A stretch of 13,022 bases of DNA, taken from Cellvibrionaceae bacterium (GTDB taxonomy: Bacteria > Pseudomonadota > Gammaproteobacteria > Pseudomonadales > Cellvibrionaceae). Position numbers and translations under genes: made by a program. Below are positions 1 to 5,826 of the stretch, piece after piece (position 1 is the first letter of the stretch; every line of letters begins with the position of its first letter). Where the stretch lies: NCBI GenBank assembly GCA_021151615.1, contig JAGKXA010000122.1, positions 1 through 13,022 on the forward strand. Direction: 5' to 3'. The notes under the pieces were generated by a model. It searched no databases and was not told the origin of the DNA. It worked only from the letters and a program-made list of their open reading frames with translations.

Positions 1-26
1 GGGCTGCAATTGCAGCCCGTTTTTTT
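1..26 (+). terminator. Intrinsic terminator of a gene left of the window
   Basis: A perfect 7-bp stem (GGGCTGC at 1-7, GCAGCCC at 12-18) with an AATT loop is followed by G and seven T. This is a textbook rho-independent terminator on the + strand. It should end a transcript that begins outside the window and separates it from the leader region that follows. Confidence 0.85.
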
Positions 27-215
27 ATTCGTAGTTGATGCTTATTATTAATACGAAGCTGTTGCTATAGCGACATTAGCAAAACCAAAACTGTTTTGAT
101 TGATACACTCGCGCTCACCAAGTACGCTACGTTGATTTTCTAAATCACAAAAAATCCCCATAAATCAACGCATTAAAAATTTCACAAGAAAAATAAGATT
201 ATTTTTCATTTCTGG
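27..215. other. AT-rich gene-free spacer with inverted repeat
   Basis: No convincing coding sequence was found here. The visible structure is a 9-bp inverted repeat, CGTTGATTT at 130-138 and AAATCAACG at 162-170, with a 23-nt spacer. It lies just upstream of the candidate -35 box at 181. It could be an operator or a weak hairpin, but nothing in the sequence decides this. A short GCTATAGC palindrome is at 64-71. Confidence 0.4.
181..209 (+). promoter_or_regulatory. Candidate sigma-70 promoter for the leader/SMP-30 transcript
   Basis: TTCACA (181-186) matches five of six -35 consensus bases. It is followed, after a 17-bp spacer, by TTTCAT (204-209), which matches four of six -10 bases. Transcription would start near 216, right at the left edge of the GC-richer structured leader. 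The spacing and position make sense, but the -10 is weak and the AT-rich context offers alternatives. Confidence 0.35.
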
Positions 216-397
216 CGTGAACCTTGCCATATCTCCTTGCCGATTAATGACCGGCAAGGCGAACCCTATCGCCTTTGCCCGTGAAAGCCGGTTGTACTTG
301 TTACCGCTATGTTGTTTTTGCGGGCACAGGGACGGTAGCGACGTCTAACGCTAATCTTGACCGGCAAAGGCCCACAACACCGGAGCCGGTCTTTTTT
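216..397 (+). ncRNA. Structured leader with terminator/antiterminator choice (candidate riboswitch or attenuator)
   Basis: This is a GC-richer island between AT-rich flanks. Elements seen: CCTTGCC at 222-228 and again at 235-241; CGGCAAGG at 252-259, giving an 8-bp hairpin with 235-242; GCCTTTGCC at 271-279, perfectly complementary to GGCAAAGGC at 363-371; a small TAGCG/CGCTA hairpin (336-340/349-353); and a terminator stem GACCGGC/GCCGGTC (359-365/385-391) followed by six T. The 271-279:363-371 helix uses bases 363-365 of the terminator 5' arm, so the two structures exclude each other. Segment 271-279 can instead pair with GGCAAGGC at 253-260, which would free the terminator. I do not recognise it as a known riboswitch class (cobalamin, TPP, c-di-GMP-I, FMN, SAM, lysine, glycine, guanidine and Mn considered by eye). 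It could also be a free-standing sRNA. Confidence 0.5.
359..397 (+). terminator. Intrinsic terminator inside the 5' leader of the SMP-30 gene
   Basis: GACCGGC (359-365) pairs with GCCGGTC (385-391), followed by TTTTTT (392-397). The loop is 19 nt (366-384), and part of it belongs to the competing helix with 271-279. It lies 60 nt before the start codon at 458, so any transcript from the upstream promoter must read through it to express the SMP-30 protein, unless a second promoter lies in 398-457. Confidence 0.7.
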
Positions 398-457
398 CGG
401 CCTTATTTTTTCTTTTGGATTTATTTTGTCATTGAATACTTTTGAGGAACCCGGTTT

Positions 458-1456
458 ATGACACAGGCTAACGCACAATTTCACAATCCACTTGGCAAAG
501 CCATTAAACAATTGATTGCTGCAGTACTGGCTGTACCGGTATTGGTTTCTGCAACCGCATTTGCAGCAGATGTAAAAACGCCTGCAATTCCCGGTGTTGT
601 AAAAGAAGGCACCTTGGTGCAATTTATTAAAGAGGGTTTTGAAGGCACAGAAGGCCCAATCGCCGCGCCTGATGGTAGTTTCCTGTTTACCGAAACTCGC
701 GCGAATCGCATTACACGTATTGCTGCAGATAATTCCATCTCCACATTCCTGGAAAATTCAAATGGTTCCAACGGGCTTGCGTTTGCGCCTAATGGCGATT
801 TGATAACCGTGCAGGTGAATAACAATCAGGTTGGTGTTGTTTACCCTAAAGGTCGCGAAAAAGTGTTGGTGAAGGATTTTGAAGGTCAGTCTTTCCAACG
901 TACCAATGATCTCGTATTGGCAAAAAATGGCGGCATTTATTTTACCGATAGCGGCCCGGCTGCTGATGTAAAAGCAGAACCGCGCACGGGGGTTTATTAC
1001 ATAGATCCCGCCGGTAAAACCCATCGCGTGGTTGATATCAATAAAATTGCGCGGCCCAATGGTATTCAATTAAGCCGCGACGAAAAGACGCTCTATGTAG
1101 CGAATACCAATGGAGAATATGTGCTCGCTTATCCGATCAAGGCGGACGGTACTTTGGGTGAAGGAAAGAACTTTGCCAAAATTCCAAATGGGCTGCAAAA
1201 AAATGAACAGGGCGTCTTGTCCAGTGGTCAGGATGGTTTGGCTATTGATGCCGAAGGGCGTTTGTATGTGACTTCCAATGCGGGCGTGGATGTATTCGAC
1301 GAGCAGGGTAAATTCCTCGGCGGCATTCCTGTGCCACATAAGCCGCAAAATGTTGCCTTTGCGGGTAAAGATAAGAAAACCCTTTATATCGTTGGCCGTG
1401 GCGCGGCGTATAAAGTAGATGTATTAACTCCCGGATTTGCCGGACGTGTTAAATAA
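458..1456 (+). CDS. Secreted SMP-30/gluconolactonase/LRE-family beta-propeller protein
   Basis: The 332-residue protein starts at ATG 458, preceded by a GAGGAA ribosome site at 444-449. A signal peptide follows a fairly long basic n-region (hydrophobic core about 17-35, likely cleavage after AFA at 34-36), so the protein should be periplasmic or secreted. The rest resembles the six-bladed SMP-30 propeller. Family metal-site positions are visible: E65 in TEGP, N150-D151, N201 in the PNG motif and D259 in QDG. Known members hydrolyse sugar or other lactones using a divalent metal; the substrate here cannot be read from sequence. It is expressed behind the structured leader and ends in its own terminator at 1574-1600. 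The next gene encodes another exported lactone-hydrolase-like enzyme. The family call is secure, the reaction inferred. Confidence 0.88.
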   Translation: MTQANAQFHNPLGKAIKQLIAAVLAVPVLVSATAFAADVKTPAIPGVVKEGTLVQFIKEGFEGTEGPIAAPDGSFLFTETRANRITRIAADNSISTFLENSNGSNGLAFAPNGDLITVQVNNNQVGVVYPKGREKVLVKDFEGQSFQRTNDLVLAKNGGIYFTDSGPAADVKAEPRTGVYYIDPAGKTHRVVDINKIARPNGIQLSRDEKTLYVANTNGEYVLAYPIKADGTLGEGKNFAKIPNGLQKNEQGVLSSGQDGLAIDAEGRLYVTSNAGVDVFDEQGKFLGGIPVPHKPQNVAFAGKDKKTLYIVGRGAAYKVDVLTPGFAGRVK

Positions 1457-1573
1457 CGACGAAAAAGTAATCTATTAATTTTCTGCTCCGCGTTCTGGTG
1501 TTGCCCAATTTCACAACCGGTTCTGCGCTGCAATTATCTTCAACAGTTCTTATTATTTAGTTGTCCCTATATT

Positions 1574-1600
1574 GCTGGCAGCACCCCTGCCAGCTTTTTT
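1574..1600 (+). terminator. Intrinsic terminator between the SMP-30 and dienelactone hydrolase genes
   Basis: A perfect 8-bp stem (GCTGGCAG 1574-1581, CTGCCAGC 1587-1594) with loop CACCC is followed by six T (1595-1600). It ends only 21 nt before the next start codon at 1622. The next gene must therefore be reached by read-through, or be started by a promoter embedded in the terminator. A TATAAT sequence lies at 1600-1605, but no good -35 was seen at the right distance. Confidence 0.85.
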
Positions 1601-1621
1601 ATAATGCTCAGGGAGCTTGCA

Positions 1622-2515
1622 ATGACTCGCAAAACAGCTGACGATTTTCATCCGGAAGTATTAAAACTATTTGACCAATATGTGCATGGTCAGGCATCGC
1701 GTCGTGATTTTTTAGTGGGTGCTGCTAAATATGCCGCACTCGCTGGCGTTACCGCATCGGGCTTGTTAGCCGCGCTCAGTCCGCAATTTGCGGCGGCGCA
1801 GCAAGTGAAACCTGACGATGCGCGTATCACAACCAGTTATGTGGAAATTGATTCGCCCAATGGTAACGGCAAGGTTCGTGGTTATCTGGTTAAACCGGCC
1901 AAAGCAACGGGCAAATTACCCACGGTGCTAGTGGTGCATGAAAATCGCGGCTTGAATCCGCATATTGAAGATATTACCCGTCGTATAGCGCTGGACAACT
2001 TTATTGCCTTTGCGCCAGATGCATTGTTCACTCTGGGTGGATATCCCGGTGATGAAGATAAGGCGCGCGAATTGTTTCAGAAATTGGATCAAACCAAAAC
2101 CCAGGAGGATTTTGTCCACGCGGCGAATTACCTGAAAAAATTGCCCGATGCAAATGGCAAGGTTGGGGTGGTAGGTTTCTGTTACGGTGGCGGTATTTCC
2201 AACTTCCTGGCGACGCGTTTGCCAGATCTGGGTGCTGCTGTACCTTTTTATGGTCGTCAGCCGGAAGCGGCGGATGTAGCAAAAATTAAAGCCCCTTTGT
2301 TGATTCATTATGCGGGTGTTGATGAGCGTATTAATGCTGGTTGGCCTGCGTACGAAACTGCGCTCAAAGCAGCAAAAATAAATTACCAGGCCTTTATTTA
2401 TGAAGGCAGCCAGCACGGCTTTAATAACGATACAACGCCGCGTTTTGATGAGAAAGCGGCCAAGTTGGCATGGGGTAGAACTATCGAGTTCTTCAACAAG
2501 CACTTGCGGACTTGA
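1622..2515 (+). CDS. Tat-exported dienelactone hydrolase family protein (YghX type)
   Basis: The start is placed at ATG 1622 because AGGGAG sits at 1610-1615; an in-frame ATG at 1604 lies upstream of that ribosome site. The product is 297 residues. A Tat signal with SRRDFL at 26-31 and a hydrophobic stretch to about 53 precedes an AAA site near 57-59, so a folded protein is probably exported to the periplasm. The mature part is an alpha/beta hydrolase with a Cys-Asp-His triad: C187 in GFCYGG, D234 in the AGVDERIN segment and H265 in SQHGF. E107 in HENRG fits the family residue that arms the cysteine. The overall pattern closely resembles what I recall of E. coli YghX. Known dienelactone hydrolases open lactone rings in aromatic catabolism, but the exported YghX branch has no substrate known to me. 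Family confidence is high, substrate unknown. Confidence 0.9.
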   Translation: MTRKTADDFHPEVLKLFDQYVHGQASRRDFLVGAAKYAALAGVTASGLLAALSPQFAAAQQVKPDDARITTSYVEIDSPNGNGKVRGYLVKPAKATGKLPTVLVVHENRGLNPHIEDITRRIALDNFIAFAPDALFTLGGYPGDEDKARELFQKLDQTKTQEDFVHAANYLKKLPDANGKVGVVGFCYGGGISNFLATRLPDLGAAVPFYGRQPEAADVAKIKAPLLIHYAGVDERINAGWPAYETALKAAKINYQAFIYEGSQHGFNNDTTPRFDEKAAKLAWGRTIEFFNKHLRT

Positions 2516-2620
2516 TGTATTGCATCGCTGGATACTGGTGGAATGATTGTTGGTTTCGTAAGTTGTTGTTGTGAACTTTGCTGCTAATTAATCATTTGCT
2601 TTGTTTGAATTTAAACAGAT

Positions 2621-2662
2621 AAATCGCCTATCGATATCACACTCGGGTAGGCGATTTTTTTT
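2621..2662 (+). terminator. Intrinsic terminator after the dienelactone hydrolase gene
   Basis: A 10-bp stem AAATCGCCTA (2621-2630) / TAGGCGATTT (2648-2657) has a 17-nt loop, and the T run extends to 2662. It lies about 105 nt after the stop codon and ends the hydrolase transcript. The five-gene run that follows therefore likely has its own promoter. Confidence 0.85.
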
Positions 2663-2722
2663 ATTTCAAAAAAACCTTAAAAATCAAAAGACTAAATCTG
2701 GTTCACAAAATATTGTAGAAAA

Positions 2723-2751
2723 TTCAACAGAAATTCCTTCGCTGGTATGAC
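2723..2751 (+). promoter_or_regulatory. Candidate extended -10 promoter of the five-gene run
   Basis: TTCAAC (2723-2728), a 17-bp spacer and TATGAC (2746-2751) preceded by TGG (2743-2745) form a weak -35 with an extended -10. A start near 2758 would give a leader of about 73 nt that holds both hairpins at 2772-2810. The hexamers are poor matches, so this is only the best candidate between the terminator at 2662 and the gene at 2831. Confidence 0.25.
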
Positions 2752-2771
2752 GATTGCTCTAGTAGCCCTAT

Positions 2772-2822
2772 CCCAGAGTGTTTCTGGGGTGCCTTGCAAA
2801 AGGCTTCCCCTGTGTGAAGGAA
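2772..2822 (+). promoter_or_regulatory. Two competing hairpins and ribosome site in the 5' leader
   Basis: Hairpin 1 is CCCAGA (2772-2777) / TCTGGG (2783-2788). Hairpin 2 is GGGG-T-GCCTT (2786-2795) / AAGGC-TT-CCCC (2800-2810) closed by a GCAA (GNRA-type) tetraloop. Both use GGG at 2786-2788, so the full forms exclude each other. The ribosome site AAGG (2817-2820) could pair with CCTT (2792-2795), and GGAA (2819-2822) with TTCC (2805-2808). Translation of the gene at 2831 may therefore depend on folding. No known regulator class was recognised. Confidence 0.35.
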
Positions 2823-2830
2823 ATTTAAGA

Positions 2831-3298
2831 ATGAAATTTTTTATTAAATTAGCGGCCATTGTGGCGATTGTTAGTGCACCTCTCGGTGTTGTGCAGGCGG
2901 CGGAGCAAGTGGCTCAACCTGTTGCGAAATACCAGGCCAAAAGCCCCAAGTTAACACGCGTGCAAATTGATAAATTATTGGCCTCACCCGAGCAATTATT
3001 ATTGATTGATCTGCGCCGTCCCGATGAGTTGACCCAAATCGGCGGCTTTCCTGTGTACCTGAGCATTCAATTCGCTGATCTTGAAAAGAGCCTCGCCTTT
3101 ATCCCCAAAGACCGCACCATAGTAACGGTTTCCAATCACGCTGGTCGTGCATTGCGCGGGGCGGATTTGTTAGCGGAAAAGGGCTTTAAGGTTGCTGGTG
3201 CCGCCGGTGTGCAGGATTACGAAGAGGAAGGCGGTTGGGTGCGCAGAGTGGCACCACCTGCCAAGCAAGAGTTAACGAATTACTTTCCCAACAATTAA
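2831..3298 (+). CDS. Secreted rhodanese-like protein without catalytic cysteine
   Basis: The start is set at ATG 2831, with GAAGGA at 2816-2821 and a signal peptide immediately after it. An in-frame ATG at 2747 would add 28 residues that do not look like a signal sequence and would include the leader hairpins. The product is 155 residues with a signal peptide (cleavage likely near QAA at 22-24) and a single rhodanese-like domain at about 43-140: an LLLIDLRRPDE segment (57-66), then the active-site loop region SNHAGRA (101-107) and a helix ADLLAEKGF. In active rhodaneses the loop starts with the sulfur-carrying Cys; here Ser101 fills that place and the mature protein has no Cys at all. Sulfur transfer is therefore unlikely; a binding or structural role is more probable. 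It is first gene of the run that ends at 5766. Confidence 0.78.
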   Translation: MKFFIKLAAIVAIVSAPLGVVQAAEQVAQPVAKYQAKSPKLTRVQIDKLLASPEQLLLIDLRRPDELTQIGGFPVYLSIQFADLEKSLAFIPKDRTIVTVSNHAGRALRGADLLAEKGFKVAGAAGVQDYEEEGGWVRRVAPPAKQELTNYFPNN

Positions 3299-3351
3299 TG
3301 CATCGCCATTTATAAATGCGCAGTGAAAAATCGAATTGCAAGAGTTAAATA

Positions 3352-3852
3352 ATGAGTGCCTCTGATTTATTGCAAACCATGTATGACTCACCGTTGGGAA
3401 CTTCATTGGCCGAGTCACTTTATGTGTATCCGTTAGTGGAGGGAACGCACCTGTTAAGCTTGGCATTTTCATTCGGGTTAATTGTATTAACCGATTTGCG
3501 CTTGACGGGATTTATTTTTAAAAGCGTTCCGGTGCATATAGTTTTGCAACAGCTGCGGCCCTGGTTAATTACCGGGTTCGCAGTCACCTTTGCCACCGGA
3601 ATTTTATTAACTTTTGCTGCCGGGCCGGGTTTGGTGGAAGCGCCGGTATTTCCACTCAAACTGTTGTTTATTGTTCTCGCCGGATTAAATGCGCTCTGGT
3701 TCGAAATCAAATTTGGCCGTAACGCTGTTGTTTGGGGGGCGGCGGTAGTGTTGCCGGCCGGCGCACGAATAGCTGGTTGGATTTCACTGGTTAGCTGGAG
3801 CCTGGTGGTTATTTTAGGTCGATTGATTCCCTATCTGGATTCAGGGTTTTAA
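3352..3852 (+). CDS. Four-helix inner-membrane protein, DUF6644 type (copy 1)
   Basis: The 166-residue protein begins 53 nt after the rhodanese-like gene, with a weak CAAGAG ribosome site. Four hydrophobic segments are visible at about 28-48, 70-92, 100-118 and 142-160. Family-like features are E30 and H33 in the first helix, the DLR triplet at 48-50 after it, K103 near the third helix and a GR pair (156-157) near the end. I recognise this as resembling DUF6644-type membrane proteins, whose function is unknown to me. The intramembrane His could bind a cofactor such as heme, which would suit the cytochrome gene downstream, but this is inference. The next gene encodes a paralogue. Confidence 0.7.
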   Translation: MSASDLLQTMYDSPLGTSLAESLYVYPLVEGTHLLSLAFSFGLIVLTDLRLTGFIFKSVPVHIVLQQLRPWLITGFAVTFATGILLTFAAGPGLVEAPVFPLKLLFIVLAGLNALWFEIKFGRNAVVWGAAVVLPAGARIAGWISLVSWSLVVILGRLIPYLDSGF

Positions 3853-3882
3853 GGGCAATAGTCGGGATTTTAAGAGACAAGT

Positions 3883-4362
3883 ATGACTACTGAAGCACTT
3901 TTTCAAAGTATCCAAAACAGCGGTTTTGCTGTTGCATTGGGGCAAGCGCATTTAATATTTGGCATTTTTGCCCAGCTGTTTCATATCGCCGGTTTGGTGT
4001 TGGTGTTGACCTCAATCCTGTTGGTGAATTTGCGGCTGCTGGGGCTTGGCTTAACGCATTTTTCCGCACCGCAATTGGCAAATTACACCAAACCTTTTGT
4101 TGTTACCGGGCTGGTATTTTTAGTTGTGTCCGGATTATTTATGTTGATTCCCAGCGCGGCATTGTATGAGCCCAATCCCGCATTTTGGTTCAAGATGAAA
4201 TTATTTGTAGTGGCATTGATTATTCAATATTCGCTCTATCGCAAAGTAGCGGCAACAGAAAATCCGCGCCCTTGGCTCGCCGTTCTCACGGCCAGTATCT
4301 CATTGCTGCTGTGGTTCAGTGTTGGGTTGGCGGGCAGGGCGATAGGTTTTGTTGCGGCTTGA
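3883..4362 (+). CDS. Four-helix inner-membrane protein, DUF6644 type (copy 2)
   Basis: This 159-residue protein starts 30 nt after copy 1. It repeats the same plan: H34 in the first long helix (LFHIAG), NLR at 49-51 where copy 1 has DLR, helices at about 72-90, 100-119 and 130-150, and GR at 151-152. It carries an extra His (H23) ahead of the first helix. The two copies are clearly diverged rather than a recent duplication, which suggests a heterodimer or two distinct subunits. Both likely lie in the inner membrane. Function is unknown; context is a run with a periplasmic cytochrome and two secreted proteins. Confidence 0.7.
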   Translation: MTTEALFQSIQNSGFAVALGQAHLIFGIFAQLFHIAGLVLVLTSILLVNLRLLGLGLTHFSAPQLANYTKPFVVTGLVFLVVSGLFMLIPSAALYEPNPAFWFKMKLFVVALIIQYSLYRKVAATENPRPWLAVLTASISLLLWFSVGLAGRAIGFVAA

Positions 4363-4408
4363 TTAAAAAATTTTACCTTCAATGATTAAAGACCAAGAGG
4401 AAATAACA

Positions 4409-5152
4409 ATGAAATTGAAAACCCTGGCCCTGTGTACCGGTTTACTTTCTGCCGGTATTGGATTTACCAGCCTGCCGGTATCTGCACAAAACACTCAGGC
4501 CGCTCCTGCACAGCAAGCTCGCCCGCAAGCACCGCAAATTAGTCCGGAAGAAGCGCTGCAAAAATTTAGCTTCTTCGTAACCAGTGTAGGCCTGGGTAAG
4601 GGCGCAAACCTGGGTGGCCTTGCCGGTGCAGATGCACACTGCCAATCACTTGCCAAAGCGGCGGGCGCCGGTAACAAAACCTGGCGTGCTTACCTAAGCA
4701 CACAAGCTGCAGAGGGCAAGCCGGCAATTAATGCGCGCGATCGCATCGGTAAAGGCCCTTGGTACAACGTGAAAGGTGCATTGATTGCGAATGACGTGGG
4801 TCACTTGCACGGCGATACACTGGCGCAAGCGCAATTGGGTAGCAACCTCACCCGTAACCAGGCGCTAACGGAAAAAGGTGAGCGTGTATTAGGGGCGGGC
4901 GATACACCTAACCAGCACGATATTCTCACCGGCTCAAAAACTGACGGCACGGCATTTACCGATGCAGCTGATCACACCTGTAAAAATTACACCAGCACAG
5001 CAGCAGATGGCTCGGTGCAAGTGGGGCATTTTGATCGAACTGGTGGCGGCAATGCTTCCTGGAATTCGGCGCACCCGAGTCGTGGTTGTGGCCAGGAAAA
5101 TCTTGTAGCAACGGGTGGTGCCGGTTTGTTTTATTGTTTTGTTGCCAATTAA
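4409..5152 (+). CDS. Secreted C-type-lectin/endostatin-like fold protein
   Basis: The start at ATG 4409 is chosen for its AGAGGAAA ribosome site at 4396-4403; an in-frame ATG at 4382 would add nine residues ahead of it. The product is 247 residues with a signal peptide (cleavage likely after VSA, 24-26), an Ala/Gln/Pro-rich linker (about 27-45) and one globular domain from about 50 to the end. The domain has the pattern of bacterial proteins often annotated as lectin: FFVTSVG, LGGLAGAD, TWRAYLS (91-97), and four Cys (78, 191, 227, 243) that could form two disulfides. The final Cys lies in the last strand, as in the C-type-lectin/endostatin fold. Ligand is unknown. It sits between a membrane-protein pair and a cytochrome, so a periplasmic partner role is plausible. 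Confidence 0.6.
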   Translation: MKLKTLALCTGLLSAGIGFTSLPVSAQNTQAAPAQQARPQAPQISPEEALQKFSFFVTSVGLGKGANLGGLAGADAHCQSLAKAAGAGNKTWRAYLSTQAAEGKPAINARDRIGKGPWYNVKGALIANDVGHLHGDTLAQAQLGSNLTRNQALTEKGERVLGAGDTPNQHDILTGSKTDGTAFTDAADHTCKNYTSTAADGSVQVGHFDRTGGGNASWNSAHPSRGCGQENLVATGGAGLFYCFVAN

Positions 5153-5169
5153 GTTGAGTTAAATAAATT

Positions 5170-5766
5170 ATGCAAAACATGCAGCGTAAATTCGCTTTGC
5201 TTGCAACACTTGCGCTGCTGGTGTCTGCCTCTGCTTGCTCCGAGCGAGCAGAGGTGGCTGCCCTTGCGAGCAGTGCCGAATCGAGCAAAGTCGCAGCTGA
5301 TTTCCGGCCCCATGCAACCCTGCAGGAAATTATGCTATCGGTTATCGACCCGAATATTGATCCCATCTGGAATTCCATTTCCACGGTGAGCACTGCGGAA
5401 GGTGTAGTGGAAATTCGCCCGCAAACGGATGAGGACTGGGCAGCCTTGCGCAACCATGCGATTACCTTGCGCGAGGTGAGTAATTTGCTGGTTATTCCCG
5501 GGCGCAAAGTCGCTCACCCGGAGGTGAGTACCTCAACCCATCACACCGAGTTGCAGGCAGAGGCTATTGAGGCCTTGATTACAGCGCAGTGGCCCGCTTT
5601 TATCGAGCGTGCACACGCCTTGCAAGATGCAGCGGATCTTGCAGTGAGCGCGATAGATGCAAAAAATGTAGACAAGCTGGAAGAGGTGGGCGGAATTATC
5701 GAGCATGCCTGCGAAAGTTGTCATTCGCAATTTTGGTACCCTGGCGATAAGCGCCCCGTAAATTAA
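5170..5766 (+). CDS. Class II cytochrome c (c'/c556-like) lipoprotein
   Basis: The 198-residue protein starts 17 nt after the previous stop. The ribosome site is weak (TTGAG at 5154-5158), so translation may be coupled; an alternative ATG lies at 5179. Residues 6-22 form a signal sequence ending SASAC, with Cys23 as a likely lipidation site, so the protein is probably anchored in the periplasm. A single heme site CESCH (181-185) lies near the C-terminus, as in class II cytochromes, which are four-helix bundles. M55 in the first helix is placed to be the sixth heme ligand, as in cytochrome c556; the DP-D-IW segment (60-67) and NLL-PGR (105-112) fit a known cytochrome family. It likely carries single electrons. 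It is last gene of the run. Confidence 0.82.
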   Translation: MQNMQRKFALLATLALLVSASACSERAEVAALASSAESSKVAADFRPHATLQEIMLSVIDPNIDPIWNSISTVSTAEGVVEIRPQTDEDWAALRNHAITLREVSNLLVIPGRKVAHPEVSTSTHHTELQAEAIEALITAQWPAFIERAHALQDAADLAVSAIDAKNVDKLEEVGGIIEHACESCHSQFWYPGDKRPVN

Positions 5767-5791
5767 ATCTCCAATAGTTTTTTTACTCAGT

Positions 5792-5826
5792 AAAATCACC
5801 ATTTGATGTTGTAAATGGTGATTTTT
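5792..5826 (+). terminator. Intrinsic terminator after the cytochrome gene
   Basis: A perfect 13-bp stem AAAATCACCATTT (5792-5804) / AAATGGTGATTTT (5813-5825) has an 8-nt loop and ends in T residues. It lies 25 nt after the cytochrome stop and closes the five-gene transcript. Its symmetry would also give an A-rich to T-rich signal on the other strand. Confidence 0.85.

Noticed and set aside
216..397. Assignment of the leader to a known riboswitch such as c-di-GMP-I (GEMM) or Mn-sensing yybP-ykoY
   Set aside because: Short strings such as GCACAGGG and GGTAGCG recall these classes, but the order and the surrounding helices do not fit either consensus.
266..622. 118-codon open frame on the - strand across the leader and SMP-30 start
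   Set aside because: It overlaps the structured leader and the real gene, its composition is unlikely (Cys/Arg/Tyr-rich) and no ribosome site supports it.
1604..1621. Earlier start for the dienelactone hydrolase
   Set aside because: The ATG at 1604 is immediately after the terminator and has no ribosome site; AGGGAG serves the ATG at 1622.
1928..2503. 191-codon open frame on the - strand inside the hydrolase gene
   Set aside because: It is a shadow of a gene with a complete catalytic triad on the + strand; its translation resembles no family.
2747..2830. 28-residue N-terminal extension of the rhodanese-like protein
   Set aside because: The ATG at 2831 has a good ribosome site and directly starts a signal peptide; the extension would bury it and overlaps the leader hairpins.
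3307..3318. 12-bp palindrome CATTTATAAATG between the rhodanese-like and first DUF6644 genes
   Set aside because: It has no T run for termination and lies within an evident operon; an AT-rich palindrome of this size may be chance.
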